Origin: Eupeodes corollae
Lineage: Eukaryota > Arthropoda > Insecta > Diptera > Syrphidae
NCBI RefSeq assembly: GCF_945859685.1
Contig: NC_079149.1
Location: 62,638,991 to 62,702,990 of the forward strand
Length of the DNA: 64,000 nucleotides
Direction of reading: 5' to 3'
A model generated the notes under the pieces. That model was not told the DNA's origin and made no database searches. It saw only the letters and a list, made by a program, of their open reading frames with translations. This document shows, piece by piece, positions 36,601-47,834 of this stretch. Each line of letters opens with the position of its first letter. Position 1 is the first letter of the stretch. The translations under genes were made by a program, and so were the position numbers.

Positions 36601-39600
36601 GGAATATCGAAATTCTCGGTGTGTGTATTAGCAAACCTCTTCTTTTTTCACGATCAGGTCGCCAAAATTGTCGCAATATGTTTAGGTTTCCTAAGGTTTT
36701 TCCTGTGCAAGAAGTTTTCTACTCCTCTGATGTAAATATATAAATTACGTGGTGCAACATCTCTTATAGAACCAGGACCTAGGGACTTAAGACTCTCGAC
36801 CTCTCGAGAAAGCACTTTTCATGACAACAATTATCCTTGGAGGATTTGTCAATTTCTTGCAAGAGACAGGACACGTACAAAAATCTTGTATGTGTCACAG
36901 ACAGAGAGACGGTTATCCAACTCAAGGACTGTGGCATGACAGTCCTACGCACTAAAACTCACACCTCGGGAACATCTATGTAAGGATATCATCTATAAAA
37001 TTTATATATTTAAGTCCAAAGCTTACGTTTAACTCCCATCTCAGAGCTGGTACTCCCATGATTTACCTAAGTCAAGCATTCAAAGAAAAGTTTTCAAAAT
37101 GATTTGGAGCAATACCAACATCGTTTATGTACATCGCTTAGAAATCATCGTTGTATTTATTTTATTTCTTAATTTTTGACCGTTGTTTTAAGGAATTATG
37201 ATCTATTAAAATAGCCAGTTATATTATCTATTTGACCAATTCAACCGTAACAAGTAAGTAACTAGTAAGTAATATATTTATTTACATTAATTTACAAAAA
37301 TGTATCCAATTTTTTGAATTTAGATGTTATAGCTATGCCTTCAGCCAGGTTGACAAAAACAAATTAAGAATATTTAAATTTACATATGTATGTTTTGAAT
37401 TTAATAGTATTCTGTTATTAATAACAATCTATACTTGTAAATATCTTTCAAAAATGTACTTAATGTTTTCCAATCATGCTCGTTAGGAATGTTTATGGTC
37501 TCTTGTAGGGAAAGAGTATTTTCCCCGAAAATGTACAGTCTTTGAGTTTTGAATATTGGACAGATACCAATGAAATGTACACAATCTTCTTTTGATTTGA
37601 AGTGGCACAGCGTACAGAATTGGTTGAAACTACCATTATAAGGACTTCAATTTAAGTTGAGAACTTCACATTTTGCTTTAAAGATAAGGGATATCTCTTC
37701 ATAACTCAGAGAATCCTTGAAATAATTTCTGGCACTAAGATTATAGCTGAATTGACGTAGATTATTCTACTGAATGAGTCTTGAGCTGCTCCTATCTATT
37801 TTATCTATCCTATATATTCTCTATGATGCTGTACATTTGTTCTTTCATAGGGTTTACATTGCTGAAATCATAATCCAATCTCACTCCACACTCATTGCCA
37901 TCTTGCTAATCACCTGTCTTGTTTCTCAGCTCGAAAGTTTTGCGCTCTGATGGTTGCTGCAGACTTTGATGATGTAGTCTGCTTGAGACTTCAGGGTGCT
38001 TGTTAGAAGTTTTGGAAGTCCTGTTTCTAAATATATGGCATAACTAGCCGTATTCAGAAATACGTTGAAATGTTTCATTATAAAATTCCTATAAAACTTG
38101 TCGATTTCTTCATATTCTTCTGATCCCTAAACCTGAGCAGCATACAAGAGAATAGATTTCACTACTGAATTAAATATTTTGTATTTTGTTGATAAATTAA
38201 TTTGTTTGTTAGAGAAGATATTTTTCCCTGTTATTAATAATAATAATAATAATAATTTTGAAATGTTGTTAATGTTATATTCAATTTCAAGCCTAGATAT
38301 TTTATCGCTTTTGCTACCATTATATTTCCAGCCTCTTCTATTATAAGCGCTATGTGTTCGGGCAACTATTATTATTTTGGACTTAGTTGTGTTGATAGAA
38401 AGTCCCCATCTGTTACAATATGTAAATATAACATATTGATCACCTTCGGGTGATTCTGAAACCACCCATTCTGGTGCTAAACCATTCTGGAAAGCTCACT
38501 CCATCCCAAACAGCAGCCTTCGTACCAGTGTATTATATATATATATCAAATTCCTCTGTAATTTTAAGGAGAGTATAGTGAGCCTTTTTATGTTTAGGGA
38601 AAATGACGGATTTTTTTTAATGATGAAGGTACTCGTATGTCGGCATTCATAAAGATTTTATTGAAAATTATTTTTAAATGGTTGGGAAGCAAAGGTTGCC
38701 TTTTTGAAGAATTCTTAAGGAATTCCATCTTCACCAGGTGCCTTGTTGTTTTTTGCTTTGTTTAACACGGCTTCAATTTCTTCGCTTTCAATGTGTTCAT
38801 CTAATATTCGGTCAATGATTAAAGGATCCGCTGTGAAAGTTGTAAATCTGGAATCATTGGAGAAAAAAAGCTTAAAGTGAGTGGCAAGGGTTTCGGTAGA
38901 AATACCCGCACCTATTTTTTAGTTGGTTCCGTTAATTTCTTAAGGAATTTTAAAGAAGTCCTATGGATTTTATGGAATGTAACCCTCTCAAATCAATCAA
39001 ATATGGATCAACAAAATTGAAATCAACATAACTTTCAAAAAGCCATTAAACAGATAATTACTTTCTTAACAACTTTTCAAGAGGTGAATTTAATTATGTT
39101 GATTTCAAGCCTAACTAAGAGTTTGTTAAAAACTGCAATGACTTAAACTGCAAAGCCTTAAATGACTTTATACATTTTTTAATTGTTGACTTTCTTTTTC
39201 TTTTCCAGGCAATCAAAGAACAGGCCGAAGTTAATGGATCAATATGTCGTGCTAATTTATTGACATGTTACGAACGTCTTTTGATCGGACAAAACCATAG
39301 AACCAGTGTAATTGTGAATCACCAACCATTTCTTGGTATCTGTCGAAGACTTATAAACCTCTTCCCCTATTGTATTTCGGGAACATCTATTTCTATTTTG
39401 CCAAATAATCGAAATAAGGTTTTCATTCCGTTTACATCATCATTGGAATTAATCAATCAACAGGACCCAAGTTCGAGAAAATCTTTGATTTCCGTACATG
39501 ATGTTAGTGAGCAGGAAAAAAAACTTCTTGAACCTCCAATACAATTTGTACCATGTTGTTTAACTTGTATAACGGGTAGATGCTCGGAAATGGACTCAAG

Positions 39601-39751
39601 GACTGTAAAAACTGCTCTGGCTGTTATCGAAAGGAAAAATGAAATGATTAAGGAAAACAGTCAAATTGAATTTCAAGAAATTCGTCTCAAGAACATTGAG
39701 GATAAAATAGAAAAAATATTTGAAATGATGCAAAATATGACTTCGCAATAA
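33653..39751 (+). CDS. pain: painless: TRPA-family cation channel, ankyrin repeats plus six membrane segments
   Basis: Four coding exons: 33653-33718, 33794-33976, 34071-35990 and 39209-39751, all joined in phase 0 with GT-AG borders, giving 903 residues (the Drosophila protein is about the same length). The N-terminal 480 residues are ankyrin-type, for example GSTPLHYAVKYRNKQAIQEL. Membrane segments lie at about residues 493-520, 528-552, 568-582, 590-612, 631-655 and 694-720. The pore region reads IIVMLTGEFDAGD (about 675-687). The C-terminal 180 residues are cytoplasmic and end in a charged helix that could be a coiled coil. Stretches such as GSIPVLSISTHMLMLKAVLK and ESKEMRHLLKHPLITSFLFL identify painless rather than pyrexia, water witch or TrpA1. 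In flies it serves nociception and heat sensing in sensory neurons. Intron 3 (3.2 kb) is full of transposon debris. Confidence 0.95.
36500..37250 (+). mobile_element. Jockey/CR1-group LINE fragment in painless intron 3, split by a SINE
   Basis: 36640-36735 translates as VAKIVAICLGFLRFFLCKKF, then STPLM, the reverse-transcriptase end block that in relatives precedes EYNSHIWAG. After the SINE (36745-36967) the homology resumes at about 36970-37250 with a degraded equivalent of that block and the following region. It belongs to the same family as 22560-22855 and 27998-28610. It lies inside an intron, in the sense orientation of painless. Confidence 0.55.
36745..36967 (-). mobile_element. Diverged copy of the tRNA-derived SINE in painless intron 3
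   Basis: It aligns along its length with the complete SINE at 19582-19836: GACTGTCATGCCACAGTCCT, CTCTTGCAAGAAATTGACAA and a 3' end GATGTTGCACCACGTAATTT (minus strand). The A and B boxes are decayed (B box region GAGTTGGATAACC). ATGTAA followed by an ATAT run stands on both sides and may be the remains of the target-site duplication. Confidence 0.75.
37480..38990 (-). mobile_element. Antisense LINE fragment in painless intron 3
   Basis: On the minus strand, near 38790-38720, the translation reads DEHIESEEIEAVLNKAKNNK then APGEDGIP, the first reverse-transcriptase block. After a deletion comes the region after YADD (SESPEGDQYVIFTYCNRWGL, SINTTKSKIIIVA, 38127-38465). Further on, a cysteine motif is decayed (near 37600: CTLCHFKSKEDCVHFIGICP in shifted frames). 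All parts are interrupted. Confidence 0.65.
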
Positions 39752-40516
39752 AAACAATTTTGTATAGTTTATACACCGATTAATTCTTGAAAAGATGCCT
39801 AATTTTTTAAATTATATTTTTTGTACATAAGTTCTAAGATAAAAAAATTAAAAGGAAAAATCTCACTATTAATGTATTAACATAAGCCGTGTGCCGATCA
39901 GATAAAAATCTAATTTAATTTGTTTCAAGTTAGTCTTGTTCAAAATATTGTCAACGGTCAACTTTACGGTAATCTATTTTAAACAAGGTAAATTAAACTA
40001 TTACAATTTTACACCATTTAAACTCAATTTTTGAATTACTATTTTGTACGTATATGTTAGGAAATAAGTGTTTCTAAAACCTCAAAACTAAGAAAAATAT
40101 AACTGATTCCTAAAACCTTGTTACGGATTAACGAAGACTATGTACATATAACTTATTAATTAATTTTAAAACTCCTAACCGTCATTAACTTTTTAAAATA
40201 TAAAATACCAGAATACACCGAATTGTGATCAAATAAACAAAATTCAAAAACATAAAATTACAATTCCTGAATTTATATAATTTATTTTGTATATTTATGT
40301 GTTTTACCAGTGTAAAAATTAATTTTCTTTGAATTCTAATTCAATCAAAATATAAAATATTATTAACACTGATCTAAAATATTAAACCATATCGTTAGCA
40401 AAAAGCAATTTTTAAACATTTTTTTATAAAGGAGTAAAATAAAATTAATTTTTTGTAATATTTGTTACTTGCAATGTTTATTGAATAAAACTAAATTGAT
40501 CAAAGTTTGTTTTTTT
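39752..40516. other. 3' flank of painless
   Basis: AATAAA overlaps the stop codon (39748-39753) and further AATAAA signals occur near 40232 and in the following 250 bases, so the painless 3' UTR probably ends here. No gene is seen. Confidence 0.5.
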
Positions 40517-41770
40517 AACTTCCCATAGGAAGTTATTGTAATGGGTCCGATTTGTCAAATTGAAAATTTTGACATTTCTCGACGTTTCAAGGTCCCTAGA
40601 GTCGAAATAAAAGATTTTTAGAAAGATGTCTGTGCGTGCGTGTGTACGTACGTTCGTACGTCCGTACGTCCGTACGTCTGTACGTCTGTACGTCTATACG
40701 TCTGTACGTCTGTACGTCTGTACGTCCGTACGTCCGTACGTTCGCGACGTTCGCGACGTTTTTTTCGTCGTCCATAGCTCAAGAACCAGAAGAGATATCG
40801 ATTTCAAATAAATTTAGTTATACAGATAATAAGGCAGAAAGGGTTCTCAAGAAAATTGGGTGGGTGGTTTTTTTACCATAGCAGTTTGAAAAAAAAGAGA
40901 AAATTTTGGTTAACCCTAAATATCTTACGAACTAAAATTGCTAGAGACTTGAATTAAATTTTATATAATATATTGTAACGTGATACCAAACAAGTATATT
41001 TTTTGAAAAAAATCAATACAACGGTTTTTTTATAAATCAATAAAACTGAAAAAAAAATTGGCACCTCCAAAATTTTACGACTGAAATATGATTTCATGTC
41101 CAAAACAATTTTGTGCAACGAATAATAATATTTTTGATATCTCATAAAATTTTGAGAAAAATCGAATTGACAGTTTTTTACAAAAAATAAAAACCTAAAA
41201 AAATTAATAAAAGTTGGTAAAAATTGATTTTCGACTCAAATATCTTTTCAAAACTTTGAGATATTGGCTTTGATTTACTTAAATCTTTCAAAAAATATTG
41301 TTGTCAACATTCAGTTAAAGTTTGAAAAAAATCGAATTCACAGTTTTTTTACAAAAAAATAAAAACCTAAAAAAAATGTATAAAAGTTGGTAAAAATTGA
41401 TTTTCGACTCAAATATCTCTTCAAAAATTTTAAATATTGGCTTCAAACTAATTTTATCTTATAAGAAATATTGTTTTCAACAATTGGTGAAATTTTTAAA
41501 AAATTCGAATTGACTTGGTAAAAATTTACTTTCGGCTCAAATAGCTTTTCAAAAATTCAAAATATTTACTTCAAACTTATTTTATTTCACAGAAAATATT
41601 GTTTTCAATATTCAGTAATTTTTATATAAAAATCCAACAGTCCATTTTTTCATAAAAATAGTACGCAAACTTGGTAAAAATGGATACGAGTACATATATA
41701 CAAACTTTTAAGCAAGACAAATCGACAGACGGGATGGGAAGTTATCAGTGTGGGTCGCATCCCAGCCTCT
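40517..41770 (+). repeat. Unassigned repeat A, copy 1 (complete, plus orientation)
   Basis: It begins with the hairpin AACTTCCCATAGGAAGTT, then TTGACATTTCTCGACGTTTC and a microsatellite of TACGTCYG units (about 40645-40745). A moderately conserved stretch with TAACCCTAAATATCTTACGA follows, then about three internal repeats of roughly 170 bases (GAAAAAATCGAATTGACAG at 41155, 41325, 41497), and the end GTGTGGGTCGCATCCCAGCC followed by poly-T. The two ends resemble each other directly (GGAAGTTAT...GGGTC). It is non-coding; the arginine/valine-rich ORFs are translated microsatellite. Relatives with internal tandem repeats exist among Helitron-like and foldback elements, but I cannot assign it. 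Confidence 0.85.
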
Positions 41771-42269
41771 TTTTTTTCTTATGATCACCAACTAAAGCAA
41801 AAAATATCAAAAAACTCCGTGTGGCACAAAAAAGTTAAAATTTTGTTGACCAGTGAGTCAATTAAATAAAAATTTAATTTGTGTATCTGAATCAATTTTA
41901 AATCGACCACTTTTTAATATACATATATTTAATGCTGTTGTTATTCAGGTAGAAAGTTAAAAGGGCTTATAGAATAAGAGCTGGCAGAAAATTTTTTGAG
42001 TGGTGTGATAACCAAAATTCATAGACATATATTTGGAATGGTCATGGTTAAAGGCGAAGAGTTATTAGAGCCTTAAGTTAAATATTGCAATTCAAAGGCA
42101 TTAAAATGCGTCTGGCAAGAACAAGGCTAAAAGTAAATCGTCTTTCAAAAAATTTTCGAACACATTATTCAGTGTCAAAATGATCTCGGGTAGTTCACTC
42201 AAAGAGCTCTCAAATGAAAACAGTAAATGAAATTAAAAATATTTTACTTTTAAAAACCACTTTATGTAA
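41771..42269. other. No gene seen
   Basis: AT-rich spacer between repeat A copy 1 and the RTE fragment. Confidence 0.5.
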
Positions 42270-43975
42270 GTAAGCTTACTTATCTAATGTGGCGCTACAG
42301 CCCTGTGTGAACTACGGTCTCTTTCATCCCCTTTTGTCATAGTGAGGGTCTTATATAGTGACACTTTGGTCGCACAAGAGAGGTCTTTTATCTTTTATAC
42401 TCGACTGCTTTCTTAGCACAAAACAGCGGTTAGCAAGAGTAATTCTTTGTTTGATATTATGCCTAGGCAGACAAAGTCTTTAACTACCTCAAAGTTACGT
42501 CTGTCGATGGTGACGTTTTGACCGAGATGTTGGTTATGTAGGTCCTCGCTTCATGACAGCTTTACATTGTACATTGTACTTTGTTTTTTTTTTTTTTGAG
42601 TAGCGTGAATTTTCCATTGGGCCGATTCAGTCAACATAAGGGATTTTTTACCAAGGCAAGTAGTTATTTTTTTGAGTTTTATAAACTTCAAACTCGAATC
42701 TTTACTTCACTAACCTCTACCTTCAGTTGATCGTGCAAAAACTACCAAAAACAACATTGTCTACAAAACGCTCCTCAGGCAAGCTACAATTTAATCTCGA
42801 TCTGCATTTTTTGTTTAAAAAGAATATTACTTATTCCTTTTCCAATTTGACAAGGCATTAAATAGAATTGTGTAGAAAATAAATAAAGCACAGAGTAATA
42901 AAGCTTTGAGTTAAATGAAAAAACTTTATCAATTGTCATTGTGACATAAGTGGACTTGACTTGATAGTTAGGGAGATTTTTCTTGACTAACTTTCCACTG
43001 AACTTTCCAATAAAGTCGCCTTAATTGGAAGGCCATTTTTTGGCAGCTGGCCAATCAGATGCTAAAAACTTGCCTTACTTTCAAGTCCATTATGTCGCCT
43101 GAACCTACCCATTGACATGCACAAACCGAAAGGCTAGTTCGTCTGTGGAAATGCTGTCATAAACGGCCTTGAAATCTATGAAGCATTTTGGGTGTCGATG
43201 TGATGTTCTCGAGTTTTTTTCCAGGATCTGACGTAATGTGACTTTTGGCTTTTCTGGTCTAAATCCACAATCATAAGGAATAATCAGTTTGTTGACAATG
43301 GTCTTTAGAAGTTCACATATAACTGCAGAGAAGATTTTGCAAACTATGTATTTTAGGAAGACTTATTTTTCAATAGTTGGTATAGAAAATAGGATCTCCT
43401 TTTTTCTGTATCGGACAAACAATACTGAGGTTCCATTCATCGGGCATGTTTTCTTCCGACCATACTTTACATATAAGTTGGTGCATGCTCCTAACCGAAT
43501 TAACTTTAGATTCTTTGAAAAGCTGTTTGAAATATTGCACTGCTTCTCGGTACATTTTGCTGGTGGCAGAGAACTTTAAGAAAGGTTACTTGTGACTTAG
43601 TCGGAAAAAGATTTGGTGATCCCTTGCGATTGTATCCGTTCGACGTTGTATCTCCCTGTTTTGCCTTAGGACTGGAAACCTATTGTTGCTGCCTCGGCAA
43701 CAATTAGGTTGTGGTCCGAGTCGGTGTAAGCTCCTCAGAAAGGTCGAACATCCATAATGCTGGAAGCCGGTCTAGTGTCGATCGCAAGATGGTCAATCTG
43801 GTTGACGGCAAATTTATCTGGAGAACTCAAATTTTTTTGTGGATGTTGAGGAGTGGAAAACGGTACTGGCCATCTAAACGTTTCGCTCCGCAAGAAAAAA
43901 CGATGAGCTTGAATCCGTTATCGCAAGTCTTGTTTTGGTAAGCTGGTTGGGATAAAGATCAACGGCAAGAAGACA
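42270..43975 (-). mobile_element. RTE-type LINE fragment, degraded, with a MITE inserted
   Basis: It is homologous, in inverse orientation, to the RTE copy at 48755-50756. The 3' end is at 42270-42300 (minus strand GGGCTGTAGCGCCACATTAG, then TAAGTAAG). 42300-42600 matches the thumb region. 43120-43330 gives DCGFRPEKPKVTLRQILEKN. 43370-43555 gives SMHQLICKVWSEENMPDEWN, then LSIVCPIQKKGDP. 43600-43960 holds the end of the endonuclease, with many stops. Sequence between 42600 and 43115 is a MITE, and part of the reverse transcriptase has been lost around it. RTE elements carry endonuclease and reverse transcriptase but no RNase H, as here. Confidence 0.82.
42615..43114 (-). mobile_element. MITE family 3, copy 2
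   Basis: It is an inverted copy of the element at 11998-12423. The ends are CATTGGGCCGATTCAGTCAA on the left and, in reverse complement of the right, CAATGGGTAGGTTCAGGCGA. Shared interior motifs include CATCTGATTGGCCAGCTGCC and the AATAAGTAATATT region. It lies within the RTE fragment and so inserted after it. A target-site duplication is not evident. Confidence 0.8.
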
Positions 43976-44502
43976 CAACAACAACTACTAAGAAAGGATT
44001 GTACCAAGCTGGTCCTAGGAATTTTTAGCTGCAATTTAAATTCATTTTATTTATCATCTTCAGCCTGTTGAATAGTGCTGCTCTTATTTTGTATACAATT
44101 TTATAAGTTTTGCAGTCTATCTATCATTTATACACCTTAAGTCAGAGCAACCCGCCTATAATATGATAATAACCTAAATTATTTCAAATAATTAAAAAAT
44201 TATTTAACAAATAAAGTTTTCAAAAAACAAATGATTTTCTCTAGAATATGCGAATTGTATTTTTTGTTGAACATATAAATTTATAATTTGTTGCACTCGT
44301 GTGGAATGCTTTTGTGGGCAATGTTAACGTGGTTCATCTTAACCTATGCATCAGGGACACCTCATACCGGAAACTTATTCAAAGAAAAATGTAACACTGA
44401 CAATCGAAGATTAATGGTTTGTATCTTTCATTTTCGTCTTGGTATGGTGTTAGTTCAAATCATTTTAAGGAAGACTATGGGCCATAAAATAACCACGAAT
44501 TT
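43976..44502. other. No gene seen
   Basis: AT-rich spacer. An open frame at 44288-44506 has no recognisable family. Confidence 0.45.
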
Positions 44503-44570
44503 TTAACCTGGGTTATAAAATAAAATAGGTTGTAAAATAACCTGGGTTATAAAATAATCAAGGTAAATAC
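44503..44570. repeat. Degenerate minisatellite (AACCTGGGTTATAAAAT units), left block
   Basis: Three to four units built on AACCTGGGTTATAAAATA stand immediately before the repeat A cluster. Similar units continue on its other side at 47266-47480, so the cluster seems to have arisen inside this minisatellite. Confidence 0.7.
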
Positions 44571-44576
44571 AAAAAA

Positions 44577-44899
44577 GAGGCTGGGATGCGACCCACATTG
44601 ATAACTTTTTGTATTCTGTCTGCCGATTTGTCTTGCTTAAAAGGTTTGTAGGTTTTCGCGTTTTGTTAAAAAAGTTGCCAATTGAATTATTCTAAAAAAA
44701 TTAAAAATGAATAACAATATTTTGCATATGATGAAATAGTTTGATTTCAAAATCTATTTTTGTTAACGTGAGTTTTTAGTGATTTTTAAGAATGAAACTA
44801 ATTTGAAGTCAATACCTTCAATTGTTTACGTAATATCGAGAGATATTGTAGATTTTATTTTGTTATGAAAAACAGACTGTTGGATTTTTATAAAAAAAA
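44577..44899 (-). repeat. Repeat A, copy 2 (3' part only)
   Basis: On the plus strand it starts GAGGCTGGGATGCGACCCAC, the reverse complement of the repeat A end, and contains GTCTGCCGATTTGTCTTGCT. It breaks off at 44899, where the next copy starts with the same sequence. Confidence 0.8.
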
Positions 44900-46334
44900 G
44901 AGGCTGGGATGCGACCCACACTGATAACTTCCCATCCCGTCTGTCGATTTGTCTTCCTTAAATGTTTGTATATATGTACTCGTATCAATTTTTACCAAAT
45001 TTGCGTACTATTTTTTGTAGATTTTTTTTTTATGAAAAAAAACGGACTTTTGGATTTTTATATAAAAATTACTGAATATGGAAAACAATATTTTCTGTGA
45101 AATAAAATAAGTTGCAAGCCAATATTTTTAAGTTTTGAAAAGCTATTTGAGTCGAAAATAAATTTTTACCAAGTTTTAGTATTGTTTTTTTTTAGAGTTT
45201 TATTTTTTGTAAAAAAAACTGTCAACTCGATTTTTTAAAAATTTTACCAAATGTTGAAAACAATATTTCTTATGAGATAAAATTACTTTGAAGCCAATAT
45301 TTAAAATTTTTTAAAAGATATTTGAGTCGAAAATCAATTTTTACCAACTTTTATACATTTTTTTTAGGTTTTTATTTTTTGTAAAAAAACTGTCAATTCG
45401 ATTTTTTTTTCAAACTTCAACTGAAAGTTGAAAACAAGATGTTTTGAAAGATAAAAGTAAATTAAAGCCAATATCTCAAAGTTTTGAAAAGATATTTGAG
45501 TCGAAAACCAATTTTTACCAACTTTTATAAATTTTTTTTTTTAGGTTTTTATTTTTTGTAAAAAACTGTCAATTCGATTTTTTTCAAACTTTAACTGAAT
45601 GTTGACAACAAGATGTTTTGAAAGATAAGAGTAAATTAAAGCCAATATCTCAAAGCTTTGAAAAGATATTTGAGTCGAAAATCAATTTTTACCAACTTTT
45701 ATAAATTTTTTTTTAGGTTTTTATTTTTTGTAAAAATACTGTCAATTCGATTTTTCTCAAAATTTTATCAGATGTCAAAAACATTATTCTTCGTTGCATA
45801 AAATTTTTTTAGAGATGAAATTATATTTCAGTCGTAAAATTTTGGAGGTGACAAATTTTTTTTTTCAGTTTTATTGATTTAAAAAAAAACCGTTATATTG
45901 ATTTTTTTCAAAAAATATAAATGTTTGGTATCATGTTACAATATATTATATAAAATTTAATTCAAGTCTCTAGCGTTTTTGGTTCGTAAGATATTTAGGG
46001 TTAACCAAAATTTTCACCTTTTTTTTCAAACTGCTATAGTAAAAAAACCACCCACGCAATATTCTTGAGAGCCCTTTCTGCATCTTTCTGCCTTTTTATC
46101 TGTATAACAAAATTTATTTGAAGTCGTATCTCTTCTGGTTCTTGAGCTATGGACGACGAAAAAAACGTCGCGAACGTACGGACGTACGGACGTACAAACG
46201 TACGTACACACGCACGCACAGACATCTTTCTAAAAGTCTTTTATTTCGACTCTAGGGACCTTGAAACGTCGAGAAATGTCAAAATTTTCAATTTGACAAA
46301 TCGGACCCATTACAATAACTTCCTATGGGAAGCT
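44900..46334 (-). repeat. Repeat A, copy 3 (complete, minus orientation)
   Basis: It runs from GAGGCTGGGATGCGACCCAC to ATAACTTCCTATGGGAAGCT. In between are four or so internal repeats of about 170 bases (GACTCAAAT/ATTTGAGTCGAAAA motif at 45145, 45324, 45490, 45666) and a shortened TACG microsatellite (ACGTACGGACGTACGGACGT, about 46175-46210). Length is about 1435 bp against 1254 bp for copy 1, mainly through the number of internal repeats. Confidence 0.85.
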
Positions 46335-47261
46335 AAAAAACTTCTGAATATCGAAAACAATATTTTCTGTGAAATAAAAAAAGTTTGAAGACAATATTAC
46401 TAATTTTTGAAAAGCTATTTGAGTAGTAAAGTTTTAGTATTATTTTTTTTGAAGGTTTTTATTTTTTGTAAAAAAAACTGTGTTTTGGATTTTTTTCTTC
46501 AAAATTTGACCGAATGTTTATAACAATATTTTTAAAAAGATAAAAGTTTTTATTTTTTGTAAAAAAAACTGTCTGTTCGATTTTTCTCAAAATTTTACCA
46601 AATGTTGAAAACAATATTTTTCATAACATAAAACAAGTTGGAAGTCGTAATCTCAATTTTTGAGTCGAAATTCATTTTTTACCAACTTTGAGTAATGTTC
46701 TTTTTGGGTTTTTATTTTTATAAAAAAACTGTCAATTTGATATTTCTCAAAATTTAACCAGATGTTAAAAACATTAATTGTCGTTGCACAAAATTGTTTT
46801 GGAGATGAAACCATATTTTATTCGTAAAATTTATGAGGTGATAATTTTGTTGGCTTATAAAATAAATCATTAATTTTTAATACAAATTTATAAAATATAA
46901 CTCAAGTCTCTAGGGTCCTTGGTTTAGGGTTAACCAAAATTTGTACCTTTTTTTTTTTAAACTGCTGTGGTAAAAAAAACACCCACTCAATTTTCTTGAG
47001 AGCCCTTTCTTTCTTTCTTAATATTTTTTTTTAACTTATTATTTGAAGTCGATATCTTCCTGGTTCTTGAGCGATGGACTAGAGAGAAAAAACTAATTTA
47101 GTTTTTTTTTCTCTCTGCTATGGACGACGAAAAAAACGTCGCGAACGTACGGAAGTACAGACGTACAAATTTCGACTCTAGGGAACTTGAAACGTCGAGA
47201 AATGTCAAAATTTTCAATTTAAAAAATCGTTCCCATTACAATAACTTCCCATGAGAGCTTA
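46335..47261 (-). repeat. Repeat A, copy 4 (lacking the 3' end)
   Basis: It directly follows copy 3 in the same orientation. It contains the internal repeat, then ATGGACGACGAAAAAAACGT, a very short TACG tract, GAAACGTCGAGAAATGTCAA and the end ATTACAATAACTTCCCAT. About 35 bases around 47090 carry a small inverted duplication (AGAGAGAAAAAACTAA / TTAGTTTTTTTTTCTCTCT). Confidence 0.8.
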
Positions 47262-47265
47262 ATAA

Positions 47266-47480
47266 CCAAGGTTATAAGAAACAACCCAGATTAAAAAATA
47301 ACCAGGGTGAAAAACAAGCTGTGTTATTAAACAAGCTGGGCTAGAAAATAGCCTGGACTATAAAATTAAATTGGTCCTAAAATGTCCAGGTTTAACCTGG
47401 GTAAAAAAAGCATCGGTTTCAAAACAAAATGGTATAGAAATAACCTATGAAACAAAATATTTGGTTTTAGTATAAACTAG
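47266..47480. repeat. Degenerate minisatellite, right block
   Basis: About ten diverged units such as AACCAAGGTTATAAGAAACA, AACCAGGGTGAAAAACAAGC and TTAACCTGGGTAAAAAAAGC. They are the same kind of unit as at 44503-44570 on the other side of repeat A copies 2-4. Confidence 0.65.
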
Positions 47481-47834
47481 GCTACTATAAAATAATTTAA
47501 ATTGTAGAAGAAGGTTCTATACAATCAGCCTTATTACAGACCCCGTCGTAATAGATTCGTAGTACGAACCCTGAAAAAAAGTATCATTGCTCCCGTCGGT
47601 CGTACCAAAAAAATTTGCTACGAAATTCGGAGTTCGTGAAAAATGGTATCACTAGTAAGTTTGGCAGTTTTTTCTACGAACGGATTTTTTTTCGTAGGAG
47701 AAATTCAAAACTAGACACAACATTTTTGTCTACCAAAGTGAATGGATACAAATTGACAAAAATGTAAGTTCAAATACAAAATAATTGGGAAAAATATATA
47801 CATATATATTTTGTTTTTAAAGGTCCAAAAAAGT

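Noticed and set aside
40626..40881. Arginine/valine-rich open frames (SVRACVRTFVRPYV...), also at 46026-46225
   Set aside because: They translate the TACG microsatellite of repeat A; the frame is not conserved between copies.
41150..41640. Regularly spaced repeats suggesting a CRISPR array
   Set aside because: The unit is about 170 bases, A/T-rich and head-to-tail without unique spacers, and the genome is that of an animal.
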